The notes beneath the pieces were generated by a model. The model worked only from the letters and a program-made list of their open reading frames with translations, searched no databases and was not told the DNA's origin. This document shows, one piece after another, positions 27,182-38,300 of a DNA stretch of 64,000 nucleotides (its first letter is position 1; every line of letters begins with the position of its first letter). Position numbers and translations under genes: made by a program. Source of the stretch: Vreelandella neptunia (GTDB lineage Bacteria > Pseudomonadota > Gammaproteobacteria > Pseudomonadales > Halomonadaceae); contig NZ_JHQL01000001.1 in assembly GCF_000712975.1 (NCBI RefSeq), positions 724,625 to 788,624 of the forward strand, in the 5' to 3' direction.

Positions 27182-30016
27182 ATGCAACAAGGCATAATGG
27201 AGTTGATGTGGCGTTCCTCTCACGTTAGTGGTGGCAATGTCCACTACGTGGAAGCGCTTTATGAGCAGTACCTCGCCGATCCTGATTCTGTCTCAGACGA
27301 ATGGCGCAGCTATTTTGATCAGCTGCCACGTTCTGAAGGCAGTGCCTCCCACGATGTTCCACTAAGCCCCACTCGTGATCAGTTCTACCAACTGGGTCGT
27401 GAAAGTCGCCCAGGTCGGGTAGCCGCCGCTGCGGATAGCGGTGAGAATAAGAAGCAGGTGAAAGTCCTGCAGCTGATTAACGCATACCGCTTTCGTGGCC
27501 ATCAGAAGGCCAATATCGACCCGCTAGGACTGCGTAATCCCACCCCCGTCCCAGACCTCGATCTGTCATTTCATCAGCTTTCTAAGGCTGATCTTGACAC
27601 CGAGTTCCAGACTGGCTCGTTTTTTCTAGGTATCGATAAAGCACCGTTGCGTGAGATCGTTGACGCACTGGAGCAGACCTATTGTCGCTCCATCGGCTGC
27701 GAAATTATGCACATCGTCGATACCGAAGAAAAACGCTGGTTGCAGCGGCGTTTTGAATCGGTGCGAAGTGCGCCGAAATTCAGCGATGACGTGCGTAAGC
27801 ACGTGCTGGAGCGCCTCACCGCTGCTGAAGGCCTGGAAAATTACCTAGCGTCTAAGTACCCAGGTACAAAGCGCTTTGGTTTGGAAGGCGGTGAATCATT
27901 TGTTCCAATGATGGACGAGTTGATTCAGCGCTCCGGCGGTTATGGCACCAAAGAAGTCGTTATTGGCATGGCTCACCGTGGTCGTCTCAACTTACTGGTC
28001 AATATTTTGGGTAAAAATCCCGCTGAATTGATCGATGAGTTCGACGGTAAAAAGGTGATCGAACGTGGTTCTGGTGACGTAAAATATCACCAAGGCTTTA
28101 GCTCTAACGTCATGTCGCCTGGTGGTGAAGTTCACTTGGCCATGTCCTTTAACCCGTCGCATTTGGAAATTGTTGCGCCAGTGGTTGAAGGCTCAGTGCG
28201 GGCACGTCAAGATCGCCGTAATGACGAAGAGGGCAGTAAAGTACTGCCAATCAACGTCCATGGTGATGCCGCATTTGCTGGTCAAGGCGTGGTCATGGAG
28301 ACATTCCAGATGTCTCAAACCCGTGCCTATAAGACCGGCGGTACAGTACATATCGTGATTAACAACCAAGTGGGTTTCACAACTTCGAACCCCTTGGATG
28401 CACGTTCTACTGAGTACTGTACCGATATTGCTAAGATGGTTCAGGCGCCGATTTTCCATGTTAACGGCGACGATCCCGATGCAGTGATCCATGCAACCCA
28501 GGTGGCATTGGATTACCGTCAGCAGTTCAAAAAAGATGTTGTTATTGATTTGGTGTGCTACCGCCGTCGCGGCCATAACGAGGCCGACGAGCCATCGGGC
28601 ACCCAGCCAATGATGTACGCCAAAATTAAAGATCATCCTTCTTCGCGTTCTCTCTATGCTCAGCGCTTAGTAGAACAGGGCGTACTATCAGAAGAAGATG
28701 CTAAGGCAATGGTTGAAACCTACCGCGATGATCTTGTGGCAGGTAACCACGTAGCAAATGCCTTGGTGCAAGAGCCGAATACCTCACTGTTTGTGGACTG
28801 GGCGCCTTACCTGGGACACGAGTGGACTGGCGATGCAGACACCACCTTCGATATGAAGCGTCTGCAACAGTTGGCAGCACGAATGTGCGATATCCCTGAC
28901 GGGGTCGAAGTTCAGCGCCAGGTCGCTAAGATCTATGAAGACCGTCGCAAAATGCAGGCGGGCGGCATGGGGCTTAACTGGGGCTTCGCTGAAACGCTAG
29001 CGTATGCCACGCTGCTTGATCAGGGCCACCCGATCCGGATTACCGGTCAGGATGTTGGTCGTGGGACGTTCTCTCACCGCCATGCGGTTGTCCACAACCA
29101 GAAAGACGGTTCTACTTATGTGCCGTTGCAGAACATGTCTGATGGTCAGCCGCGCTTTACGATTCATGACTCTTTCTTGTCAGAAGAAGCGGTGTTGGCC
29201 TTTGAATATGGCTACTCTACAACAGCGCCAAACGACTTAGTCATTTGGGAAGCCCAGTTTGGTGACTTCTTCAATGGCGCCCAGGTGGTGGTTGACCAGT
29301 TTATATCCTCTGGTGAAACCAAATGGGGCCGGCTGTGTGGCCTAACCATGCTGTTGCCGCACGGCTATGAAGGGCAAGGCCCTGAGCACTCATCTGCTCG
29401 ATTAGAGCGTTTCTTGCAGCTGTGCGCTGAGCACAATATGCAAGTATGTGTGCCGACGACACCTGCACAGATTTATCACCTGTTGCGACGTCAGGTCATT
29501 CGCCCGCTGCGTAAGCCGTTGGTAGTGATGTCGCCGAAGTCGCTGTTGCGTCATAAAGAAGCAGTATCTAGCCTAGAAGATCTCGCTCATGGCAAGTTCC
29601 ACATGGTCTTGCCAGATCAAGCGAATCTTGAGGCAGAGAAAGTGACTCGCGTTATTATGTGTGCTGGCAAGGTGTACTACGACCTAGCCAACTGGCGTGC
29701 AGAAAACGAGCGTGATGATACGGCGATTATTCGTCTTGAGCAGCTCTACCCCTTCCCGAAAGAAGAGCTTCTGGAAGTGCTCCAGGCGTATGCCAATGTG
29801 GAAGACATCGTGTGGTGCCAGGAAGAGCCGCTGAACCAGGGCGCTTGGTACTCAAGTCAGCACCACATGCGCGCCGTGGCCGATATGCTGAAAGATGGCT
29901 TCGGACGTGATTTGAAATTTGCAGGACGTCCTGCCTCTGCCGCACCGGCAGCTGGCTATATGTCCGTCCACACTGAACAGCAGCGCCAGCTGGTGGAAGA
30001 CGCTTTTAACCTATAA
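27182..30016 (+). CDS. sucA: 2-Oxoglutarate dehydrogenase E1 component
   Basis: This thiamine-diphosphate enzyme decarboxylates 2-oxoglutarate and succinylates the lipoyl arm of SucB. From the ATG at 27182 it is 944 residues, matching the family; the frame upstream is low-complexity and non-family. The N-terminal lipoyl-E2-interacting segment SGGNVHYVEALYEQYLADPD is present. Further hallmarks are GLEGGESFVPMMDEL, GMAHRGRLNLLVNILGK and the ThDP motif (GDAAFAGQGVVMETFQMS through NNQVGF). An internal ATG at 27197 is a less likely start. Confidence 0.97.
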   Translation: MQQGIMELMWRSSHVSGGNVHYVEALYEQYLADPDSVSDEWRSYFDQLPRSEGSASHDVPLSPTRDQFYQLGRESRPGRVAAAADSGENKKQVKVLQLINAYRFRGHQKANIDPLGLRNPTPVPDLDLSFHQLSKADLDTEFQTGSFFLGIDKAPLREIVDALEQTYCRSIGCEIMHIVDTEEKRWLQRRFESVRSAPKFSDDVRKHVLERLTAAEGLENYLASKYPGTKRFGLEGGESFVPMMDELIQRSGGYGTKEVVIGMAHRGRLNLLVNILGKNPAELIDEFDGKKVIERGSGDVKYHQGFSSNVMSPGGEVHLAMSFNPSHLEIVAPVVEGSVRARQDRRNDEEGSKVLPINVHGDAAFAGQGVVMETFQMSQTRAYKTGGTVHIVINNQVGFTTSNPLDARSTEYCTDIAKMVQAPIFHVNGDDPDAVIHATQVALDYRQQFKKDVVIDLVCYRRRGHNEADEPSGTQPMMYAKIKDHPSSRSLYAQRLVEQGVLSEEDAKAMVETYRDDLVAGNHVANALVQEPNTSLFVDWAPYLGHEWTGDADTTFDMKRLQQLAARMCDIPDGVEVQRQVAKIYEDRRKMQAGGMGLNWGFAETLAYATLLDQGHPIRITGQDVGRGTFSHRHAVVHNQKDGSTYVPLQNMSDGQPRFTIHDSFLSEEAVLAFEYGYSTTAPNDLVIWEAQFGDFFNGAQVVVDQFISSGETKWGRLCGLTMLLPHGYEGQGPEHSSARLERFLQLCAEHNMQVCVPTTPAQIYHLLRRQVIRPLRKPLVVMSPKSLLRHKEAVSSLEDLAHGKFHMVLPDQANLEAEKVTRVIMCAGKVYYDLANWRAENERDDTAIIRLEQLYPFPKEELLEVLQAYANVEDIVWCQEEPLNQGAWYSSQHHMRAVADMLKDGFGRDLKFAGRPASAAPAAGYMSVHTEQQRQLVEDAFNL

Positions 30017-30054
30017 GCGCCCACCGGGTTTAGAGAACATATAAGGGAAACGAC

Positions 30055-31617
30055 ATGGCTACTGAGATCAAAGCGCCAACCTTTCCGGAATCCGTTGCCG
30101 AAGGCACTGTGGCTGCGTGGCATAAAAAGCCGGGTGACAGCGTCGAACGCGACGAGCTGATTGTTGAAATCGAAACCGACAAAGTGGTGCTCGAAGTCGT
30201 CGCACCGGAAGCGGGTACCCTGACTGACGTAATGGCCGAAGAAGGCGATACCGTTGAGTCAGAGCAGGTGCTGGGCAAAATTGGTGAAGGCAGCGCGTCT
30301 AGCAGCAAAGAAGAATCATCTTCTGATGCTAAAAAAGACGAAAAGAAAGACGATAAGCAAGAAGAGAAAAAAACCAGCGGCGGTAACAGCGGTGGTAAGC
30401 AGCATGACGTAAAAGCCCCAAGCTTCCCTGAGTCTATTCAGGAAGGCACCGTGGCAACATGGCACAAGAAGGTAGGTGAGGCGGTTAAGCGCGATGAGGT
30501 GCTGGCCGATATCGAAACCGACAAGGTTGTGCTAGAAGTTGTTGCACCGGCTGATGGCGCACTGGCTGAAATTAAAGCCGAAGAAGGCAGCCAAGTTGAA
30601 TCCGAAGCGATTCTAGCCGTCTTCACTGAAGGTGCTGGTGGTGCAAGTGAAGAGAGCAGTAGTGCCTCTTCTTCCAGCGCTGCGGGTACCGATGACGAAG
30701 GCTCTGATGAGAAAGTTGGTGATAAAATCTTAGCCCCTGCTGCCCGCAAAATGGTCGCTGAGCATGATCTGGATGTTTCTAAGATTGAGGGCACCGGCAA
30801 AGGTGGCCGCATCTTAAAAGAAGACGTGCAAAAAGCAGTGAAAGACGGCTCTGCCAAAAAAGCATCGAAATCTTCAGCCCCAGCGAAAGCTGCTGCCGCA
30901 CCGGCAGTAGAAGGGGATCGCGTTGAGAAGCGCGTTCCGATGACGCGTCTGCGTCAAACCATTGCTAAGCGCCTGGTTCAGGCACAGCAAACCGCTGCCA
31001 TGCTGACCACGTACAACGAAGTGGACATGACTGAAATCATGGCCCTGCGTGCTCAGTACAAAGATACGTTCCAGAAAACCCATGATATTAAACTGGGCTT
31101 TATGGGCTTCTTTGTGAAAGCGGCTTCTGAAGCACTCAAGCGCTTCCCGGATGTTAATGCCTCCATTGACGGTACCGATATCGTTTACCACGGTTATCAA
31201 GATATTGGCGTCGCGGTATCAACGGATCGTGGCCTAGTTGTACCGGTACTGCGTGACACTGACAGCATGAAGATTGCTGACGTTGAGCGCACCATTGTTG
31301 ATTTCGGTAAGCGTGGTCGTGACGGCAAGCTGGGCATGGATGACATGATCGGTGGCACCTTCACTATTACTAACGGCGGTACGTTTGGTTCGTTGATGTC
31401 GACCCCGATTATCAATCCGCCTCAGACCGCTATCCTGGGCATGCACAAAATCCAGGATCGTCCCATGGCTGTGAATGGTAAGGTCGAGATTCGCCCGATG
31501 ATGTATCTAGCGCTTTCTTACGACCACCGCATGATTGATGGTAAAGATGCGGTACGATTCCTGGTTACTATTAAAGAGCTGCTGGAAGACCCGGCTCGCT
31601 TGCTGCTGGACGTATAA
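30055..31617 (+). CDS. sucB: 2-Oxoglutarate dehydrogenase E2 (dihydrolipoyl succinyltransferase) with two lipoyl domains
   Basis: This core subunit transfers succinyl groups to CoA. At 520 residues it exceeds the roughly 400 of E. coli SucB because it carries two N-terminal lipoyl domains. Their lipoyl lysines are K43 and K157, both inside the identical [13 protein letters not shown] sequence. Linkers are charged and Ser/Lys/Glu-rich (about 79-117 and 192-222). Then come the E3-binding domain ([20 protein letters not shown], about 225-262) and the catalytic domain with [13 protein letters not shown] near 485-497. The ATG has AAGGGAAA upstream, 38 bases after sucA. Context with sucA and lpdA makes 2-oxoglutarate the substrate family. 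Confidence 0.95.
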   Translation: MATEIKAPTFPESVAEGTVAAWHKKPGDSVERDELIVEIETDKVVLEVVAPEAGTLTDVMAEEGDTVESEQVLGKIGEGSASSSKEESSSDAKKDEKKDDKQEEKKTSGGNSGGKQHDVKAPSFPESIQEGTVATWHKKVGEAVKRDEVLADIETDKVVLEVVAPADGALAEIKAEEGSQVESEAILAVFTEGAGGASEESSSASSSSAAGTDDEGSDEKVGDKILAPAARKMVAEHDLDVSKIEGTGKGGRILKEDVQKAVKDGSAKKASKSSAPAKAAAAPAVEGDRVEKRVPMTRLRQTIAKRLVQAQQTAAMLTTYNEVDMTEIMALRAQYKDTFQKTHDIKLGFMGFFVKAASEALKRFPDVNASIDGTDIVYHGYQDIGVAVSTDRGLVVPVLRDTDSMKIADVERTIVDFGKRGRDGKLGMDDMIGGTFTITNGGTFGSLMSTPIINPPQTAILGMHKIQDRPMAVNGKVEIRPMMYLALSYDHRMIDGKDAVRFLVTIKELLEDPARLLLDV

Positions 31618-31692
31618 CGGAGCGCGTTGATCCGCCTCCGCTGCTGTATTAGCGTTCTAATGCAATCGCACCTTGCCTCCTGCCCGATTTAG

Positions 31693-33171
<1,479 letters not shown>

Positions 33172-33190
33172 TTCGCTAAGCAACAACCAA

Positions 33191-33287
33191 GCGCCACCGA
33201 CAGGTGGCGCAACACTTTCGGCTCTGTGAGGCTAGTCATCAGAGTCGAAAGTACGGGGATGTCCCGCTTTTAAAGTAGCGGGGCATC
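33191..33287 (+). promoter_or_regulatory. Three consecutive strong hairpins between lpdA and sucC
   Basis: Hairpin 1: GCGCCACC-GACA-GGTGGCGC at 33191-33210. Hairpin 2: a 13-bp stem with one G-T pair, arms 33214-33226 and 33240-33252. Hairpin 3: an 11-bp stem with one T-G pair, arms 33258-33268 and 33277-33287. None ends in a T-run. Hairpin 1 may be a weak terminator of lpdA, and 2 and 3 a 5' leader of sucC, whose start is 33 bases beyond. Confidence 0.6.
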
Positions 33288-33320
33288 GTTCGAGTCACAT
33301 GCAACCAATGGCATGAATCG

Positions 33321-34487
33321 ATGAACCTTCACGAGTATCAAGGCAAACAGCTGTTTGCTGATTATGGTCTACCAGTGTCTAAAGGCTTTGCCGTGGACAC
33401 TCCCGAAGAAGCCGAAGAAGCGTGCAAAAAGATCGGCGGTGACATGTGGGTAGTTAAAGCCCAGGTTCACGCTGGTGGCCGCGGTAAAGCGGGCGGCGTT
33501 AAGCTGATTAAAGATCCGGCCGAAGCAAAAGCTTTCGCCGAGCAGTGGTTAGGCAAGAACCTAGTAACCTTCCAAACTGACGAAAAAGGTCAGCCGGTTG
33601 CTAAGATTTTGGTTGAGACCTGCACCGATATCGCTGATGAGCTGTATCTTGGCGCCGTTGTTGACCGCACTACCCGTCGCGTGGTCTTCATGGCCTCTAC
33701 CGAAGGCGGTGTTGAAATCGAGACCGTTGCTGAAGAAACGCCGGAAAAGATTCTGAAAGCTGAGATCGATCCGCTGGTCGGCGCACAACCCTACCAAGCG
33801 CGTGAGTTGGCCTTTGCTCTGGGCCTTAAAGGCGACCAGATCAAGCAGTTCACCAAGATTTTCCTGGGCCTTTCTAAGCTGTTCCATGATAAGGATCTGG
33901 CGCTGTTAGAAATTAACCCGCTAGTGATTACCGACGAAGGCAATCTGCACTGCCTCGACGCAAAACTGGGACTCGACAGCAACGCGCTATACCGTCACCC
34001 AGATCTTCAGGCGATGCGCGATCCTTCCCAGGAAGATCAGCGTGAAGCGGATGCGGCGAAGTGGGAACTGAACTATGTAGCACTTGATGGCAACATCGGC
34101 TGCATGGTTAACGGTGCTGGCCTGGCCATGGGTACCATGGACATCGTCAACCTGAGCGGCGGCAAGCCTGCTAACTTCTTGGACGTTGGCGGCGGCGCGA
34201 CCAAAGAGCGCGTTGCAGAAGCGTTCAAGATCATCTTGTCTGACGACAACGTCAAAGCGGTTCTGGTGAACATCTTCGGCGGTATTGTTCGTTGCGACAT
34301 GATTGCTGAAGGCATCATCGGTGCTGTTGAACAAGTCGGTGTTAACGTTCCGGTAGTTGTACGCCTGGAAGGTAACAACGCTGAATTGGGCGCTGAAAAA
34401 CTGGCGTCTAGCGGTCTGAACATCATCGCTGCTACCAGTCTGACCGACGCGGCTCAGCAGGTTGTAAAAGCAGCGGAGGGCAAGTAA
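33321..34487 (+). CDS. sucC: Succinate--CoA ligase (ADP-forming) beta subunit
   Basis: The ATP-grasp subunit has 388 residues, the standard length. The N-terminus [16 protein letters not shown], the nucleotide site [20 protein letters not shown] and the [16 protein letters not shown] / [15 protein letters not shown] motifs are intact. It interconverts succinyl-CoA and succinate plus ATP. The stop overlaps the sucD start (TAATG). Confidence 0.98.
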   Translation: MNLHEYQGKQLFADYGLPVSKGFAVDTPEEAEEACKKIGGDMWVVKAQVHAGGRGKAGGVKLIKDPAEAKAFAEQWLGKNLVTFQTDEKGQPVAKILVETCTDIADELYLGAVVDRTTRRVVFMASTEGGVEIETVAEETPEKILKAEIDPLVGAQPYQARELAFALGLKGDQIKQFTKIFLGLSKLFHDKDLALLEINPLVITDEGNLHCLDAKLGLDSNALYRHPDLQAMRDPSQEDQREADAAKWELNYVALDGNIGCMVNGAGLAMGTMDIVNLSGGKPANFLDVGGGATKERVAEAFKIILSDDNVKAVLVNIFGGIVRCDMIAEGIIGAVEQVGVNVPVVVRLEGNNAELGAEKLASSGLNIIAATSLTDAAQQVVKAAEGK

Positions 34488-35359
34488 TGAGCATCCTGAT
34501 CGATAAGAACACCAAGGTCATCTGCCAAGGTTTCACCGGTGGCCAGGGCACGTTCCACTCCGAACAGGCGATTGCCTACGGCACGCAAATGGTCGGTGGT
34601 GTTACACCGGGCAAAGGCGGCCAGACTCACCTGGGCCTGCCCGTTTTCAACACCGTGAAAGAAGCGGTTGAGAAAACCGGTGCTGAAGCCAGCGTGATCT
34701 ACGTTCCGGCACCGTTCTGTAAAGACTCGATTCTTGAAGCCGCTAACGCGGGTATCAAGCTAATCGTGTGCATCACCGAAGGCATCGCGACGCTAGACAT
34801 GCTCGAAGCAAAAGTAAAATGCGACGAGCTGGGCGTACGTCTGATCGGCCCGAACTGCCCAGGTGTTATCACACCCGGTGAATGTAAAATCGGCATCATG
34901 CCGGGCCACATTCACCAGCCGGGTAAAGTCGGTATCGTGTCGCGTTCAGGCACCCTGACCTATGAAGCCGTTAAGCAGACAACTGACCATGGTTTCGGCC
35001 AGTCTACCTGTGTCGGTATCGGTGGTGACCCGATTCCAGGCTCTAACTTCATCGACATTCTAGAAATGTTCGAAAAAGACCCGAAAACCGAAGCGATCGT
35101 CATGATCGGTGAAATCGGTGGTACGGCTGAAGAAGAAGCAGCGGCTTACATCAAAGCCAACGTTTCTAAGCCTGTGGTTTCCTACATTGCCGGTGTGACT
35201 GCACCTCCTGGCAAGCGCATGGGCCACGCGGGCGCGATTATCTCTGGTGGTAAAGGTACTGCCGATGAGAAGTTTGCTGCTCTGGAAGATGCTGGTGTTA
35301 AAACCGTGCGTTCTTTGGCTGAGATCGGCGATGCACTGAAAGAAGTTACTGGCTGGTAA
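34487..35359 (+). CDS. sucD: Succinate--CoA ligase alpha subunit
   Basis: The CoA-binding and phospho-histidine subunit has 290 residues. The CoA motif is [19 protein letters not shown], and the phosphorylated His is in [18 protein letters not shown] at about 247. Translation is coupled to sucC, and a strong terminator follows. Confidence 0.98.
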   Translation: MSILIDKNTKVICQGFTGGQGTFHSEQAIAYGTQMVGGVTPGKGGQTHLGLPVFNTVKEAVEKTGAEASVIYVPAPFCKDSILEAANAGIKLIVCITEGIATLDMLEAKVKCDELGVRLIGPNCPGVITPGECKIGIMPGHIHQPGKVGIVSRSGTLTYEAVKQTTDHGFGQSTCVGIGGDPIPGSNFIDILEMFEKDPKTEAIVMIGEIGGTAEEEAAAYIKANVSKPVVSYIAGVTAPPGKRMGHAGAIISGGKGTADEKFAALEDAGVKTVRSLAEIGDALKEVTGW

Positions 35360-35384
35360 GCCAACTGACCTCTCGAAGCACGCG

Positions 35385-35412
35385 ATAAGGGCGCCTTTCA
35401 AGGCGCCCTTAT
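35385..35412. terminator. Bidirectional terminator between sucD and the flippase-like gene
   Basis: A 13-bp perfect stem (ATAAGGGCGCCTT with AAGGCGCCCTTAT) with a two-base loop lies between convergent genes. The 3' arm ends in TTATTCATT. Confidence 0.85.
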
Positions 35413-35426
35413 TCATTGGTGCATGG

Positions 35427-36467
35427 TTAACTTTTTGATGTTTTAGTGTCGGTTTTTTGGCGCAGCATTCGGTAACTGTAAAGAATAAAGAGAGGCGCCC
35501 CTACTGCCAAATAAAGGTGATAGCTCACCAGTCGCCACACTAAGACGGCTGCTGCGGCCTGCTCACGCTCCATTAAGGGTAGCAACAAACTGCCAACCCC
35601 CACTTCAGCAGCTCCTGCGCCGCCGGGAAGAAAGCTAAGCTGGCTAGCCGCCATGGCCAGCATTTGGGTTAAAAATGTCCACATCCAATCGGCATGGCCA
35701 CCCACGCCTAGCACCGCTATATAGAGCAAGCTATAGCGCATTAACCAATGCGCTGTGGTCAGCAGCATCATCGCGAGTAGTGTTGTGCGTGGAAGTGCGA
35801 GGGTGGCTTTGAGTGCATGTCGGCATCGTAATAAACGGCGTGTTAGCCAGCGCCGTCGATAACGGCTTGGCCAGAGTGTTATAACGCCGCCTGCACGCAG
35901 CAGGCTTGGCAAATAGTACATAACAACACTGACCAGCGTAGCCATGAATGCTAAACCGACGAGCGCCCACTGTACTAGGGACTGATGCGGCCACTGGGTG
36001 TCGCTAACCAGTGAAAAAAGCACCAAGCCGCTCAGCATGGCGAGAAAGAACAGCAAGTCGCAGCCCTGGTCAATCAAGAACACTGCCGCCCCTTTGGCGG
36101 GAGGGAAGCCGCGCTGTGCGAGTAGTAACAGCAGAGTAGCTGCGCCGCCACTCCCTCCTGGTGTAGCGCATAGTGCAAACTTAGACGCTAGCTCGATCCC
36201 CAGTGCGCCACGTTGGCCGAGTTGACCCGCTCGGCCGTCTAGCATTAGTCGCAGTCTTGTTGCATTCAGGTTCCAACACAGAAACGCCAGTAGCAGCATT
36301 AACAGCACTAACTCGAAAGGAAACTGTTTAATACGCTGCAGCGCCTCAACGCCGCCTAGCCAAGTGGTAAGCACTAGTGGGATTAAGAGCGCCCCAGCCA
36401 GCATAAAACCATGCAGCGGGCGAAAACGTAGCAGCCGTTGAGGCTTAGTGGTGGTGGGCGAGGGCAT
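35427..36467 (-). CDS. UPF0104/lysylphosphatidylglycerol-synthase-like membrane protein (flippase-like)
   Basis: This is an integral membrane protein of 346 residues from the ATG at 36467, with about eight hydrophobic segments. The family hallmarks are the ASKFALCATPGGSGGAATLLLLLAQRGFPPAKGAAVFL region (ends quoted, about 95-135) and the C-terminal FLPGGAGAAEVGVGSLLLPL. Relatives act as glycolipid or aminoacyl-lipid flippases or in isoprenoid/glycolipid transfer. Its start lies inside the 3' end of the glycosyltransferase gene (23-base overlap), so the two are co-expressed and may act on one lipid-linked sugar. A longer frame extends to 36581 but has no membrane or family features. Confidence 0.82.
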   Translation of the reverse strand: MPSPTTTKPQRLLRFRPLHGFMLAGALLIPLVLTTWLGGVEALQRIKQFPFELVLLMLLLAFLCWNLNATRLRLMLDGRAGQLGQRGALGIELASKFALCATPGGSGGAATLLLLLAQRGFPPAKGAAVFLIDQGCDLLFFLAMLSGLVLFSLVSDTQWPHQSLVQWALVGLAFMATLVSVVMYYLPSLLRAGGVITLWPSRYRRRWLTRRLLRCRHALKATLALPRTTLLAMMLLTTAHWLMRYSLLYIAVLGVGGHADWMWTFLTQMLAMAASQLSFLPGGAGAAEVGVGSLLLPLMEREQAAAAVLVWRLVSYHLYLAVGAPLFILYSYRMLRQKTDTKTSKS

Positions 36468-37563
36468 TGGGCCGTTCAATATTGCAAAGGTCGATGTAGT
36501 GCTCAAGTAGTGACTGGATAACGTTATCCCAACTGAACAGACGTTCGACATAATGACGGGCATAACGGCCGCTGGCGACAATATCGTTGCTGAACAGGGC
36601 TGTGCAAGCTTCAGCCATGGCGCTTGGGTCGAGGGGTTGGCACAGTATGCCTGCGCCTAGCGGCACATTTTCAGCCAGCGCACCGGCTCTTGCTCCTACA
36701 ACAGGGATACCGCATGCCATCGCTTCTTGAGCGATTAGACCAAATGTTTCGCGGGTGCCTGCATGCAGCAGGGCATCGCTACTGGCCAGTGCTTTCGCCA
36801 CCTCGTGCGCGCCACAGCAGCGATCCACGACAGTGACATTGTTGGGTACCTGATGGGGCATGCCAGGCCCCATCAGCAATAAATGATAATGGCTGCCGAG
36901 TTGGCGCATCGTTGCAAGTAGCACATCAATATTTTTCTCGCGGGAATTACGTCCCACAAAGATCAGCAGTTTTTTATCACTGGGTATACCCATGCCTTGA
37001 CGGAAAGAGGGGTCACGCTGCTGGGGGTGGAAATGGTTTAAATCGACCCCTAATGGCTGTACGCGAACGTTATCGACTCCCCACTCTCTTAAGCGATTCG
37101 CCATAGCGTTACAGGGGGCTAGCACGCTATCAAATTGGCAGTAGAGGTCTTTGACATAGCGCTTTAAGCGTTTCTCAACGTAGCGGCCAAAGCGATCCCC
37201 CATTAAGCGCGGAAGATCTGAGTGATAAAACCCTACCACCGGCACCCCAAGCTTTTGTCCCGCCGCGAGAGCCGCCCACGCCGTTACATAGGGGTCACCC
37301 GCCTCGATAAGGTCTGGCTTAAGATCAATCAACGCATCACGCCAGTGTGACCCTCTCAGTGGGAACCGATACCCCTGACCCAAGGGGAGGTGCAATGCGG
37401 GTAAGGTGTGGTGATCGCCAAGACTATCTCGCTCCGATCCTGGCACCAGCAAGCTGGTACGCAGGTGGGGAGTTCCAGATAAAACACGGTGCTTGGCTTG
37501 TAAATAGGTGCGTACACCGCCGCTAGCGGGGGCATAAAACATCGTCACATCTGCGATGTGCAA
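36445..37563 (-). CDS. Glycosyltransferase family 4 protein
   Basis: This is a GT-B fold glycosyltransferase of 372 residues. The N-terminal glycine loop is FYAPASGGVRTYL, the donor-domain core is KKLLIFVGRNSREKNIDVLL, and the nucleotide-sugar E-x7-E motif is in RETFGLIAQEAMACGIPVVG. I choose the TTG at 37563 because a perfect GGAGG lies 5 bases upstream; the TTG at 37581 has none. It resembles PimB/MgtA-like lipid mannosyl- or glucosyltransferases. Overlap with the flippase-like gene suggests one glycolipid pathway. Sugar and acceptor are unknown. Confidence 0.85.
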   Translation of the reverse strand: MHIADVTMFYAPASGGVRTYLQAKHRVLSGTPHLRTSLLVPGSERDSLGDHHTLPALHLPLGQGYRFPLRGSHWRDALIDLKPDLIEAGDPYVTAWAALAAGQKLGVPVVGFYHSDLPRLMGDRFGRYVEKRLKRYVKDLYCQFDSVLAPCNAMANRLREWGVDNVRVQPLGVDLNHFHPQQRDPSFRQGMGIPSDKKLLIFVGRNSREKNIDVLLATMRQLGSHYHLLLMGPGMPHQVPNNVTVVDRCCGAHEVAKALASSDALLHAGTRETFGLIAQEAMACGIPVVGARAGALAENVPLGAGILCQPLDPSAMAEACTALFSNDIVASGRYARHYVERLFSWDNVIQSLLEHYIDLCNIERPNALAHHH

Positions 37564-37718
37564 GCGAACCTCCAAATCCAAAAAGCGTCACTGTTTCACC
37601 ATAAGGGAGAAATAAGTCAATTCAGCGACAGCTTAGCTAGGTAGTTGATTACCCGCTCATCTGTGTTAACTCCCCATCAAACTACATGCTGTTGAAACGC
37701 TTTCGCTCGTCTCATTGC

Positions 37719-37768
37719 TTGACACATGTCGTGGGAAGATTAATATACCATCCATATGGATGGTATAT
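37719..37768 (+). promoter_or_regulatory. Promoter with a 26-bp perfect palindrome upstream of the CopG gene
   Basis: A consensus -35 TTGACA (37719-37724) is followed at 16 bases by TAATAT (37741-37746). The palindrome spans 37743-37768 with half-site ATATACCATCCAT and its exact complement. It overlaps the -10 and the start region, a typical position for autorepression by the ribbon-helix-helix protein encoded 87 bases downstream. Confidence 0.75.
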
Positions 37769-37854
37769 GGAGTTATATTGGATGTATTTGCAGGTATTTT
37801 AAAATGGTTTTGAGCTACTCTTGCCTGGAGAGTGGGCGCAACGAGGAATGACAC

Positions 37855-38271
37855 ATGAGCGTGCATGAACTACGCCGTAAGTCCGGCGATTCCAGCGAAA
37901 AAATCACCATTAACCTTGGGGTGGTCGACCTGGGGCAAATCGACTTGTTGGTTCAAGAGGGGTTTTATTCAAACCGTACTGACCTAATACGCACGGCCAT
38001 TCGTAACCAATTGGCGACACATGCTGAAGTGGTTAAGCAAACCATAACCCGCAAGGCGTTCGTGCTAGGGCTTGAACACTACACTCGAGGGGACTTGGAG
38101 GCGCTGCAGTCGGCAGGCGAAAAGCTGCAGATTCAAGTGCTGGGGATGGCCAGCATTGCTGACGATGTAACGCCAGAGCTTGCCCGTGCCACAATTGAAT
38201 CGGTGGTAGTGCTAGGTGCCCTACATGCTAGCAAAGCGGTGAAGGCCGCGTTGGCAGACCGAACTCACTGA
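37855..38271 (+). CDS. CopG-family (ribbon-helix-helix) transcriptional regulator
   Basis: This 138-residue protein has a ribbon-helix-helix DNA-binding unit at about residues 17-52: KITINLGVVDLGQIDLLVQE followed by GFYSNRTDLIRTAIRNQLA. The C-terminal half (about 60-138) is unlike NikR and may mediate oligomerisation or ligand binding. The ATG has GAGGA 7 bases upstream. The perfect palindrome at the promoter is its probable operator. The next gene, a PHB-depolymerase-family esterase, starts 29 bases after its stop, so the regulator probably controls that gene too. Confidence 0.85.
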   Translation: MSVHELRRKSGDSSEKITINLGVVDLGQIDLLVQEGFYSNRTDLIRTAIRNQLATHAEVVKQTITRKAFVLGLEHYTRGDLEALQSAGEKLQIQVLGMASIADDVTPELARATIESVVVLGALHASKAVKAALADRTH

Positions 38272-38300
38272 ATGACTTTTAACCGCTAAGCGGAAGTAGG

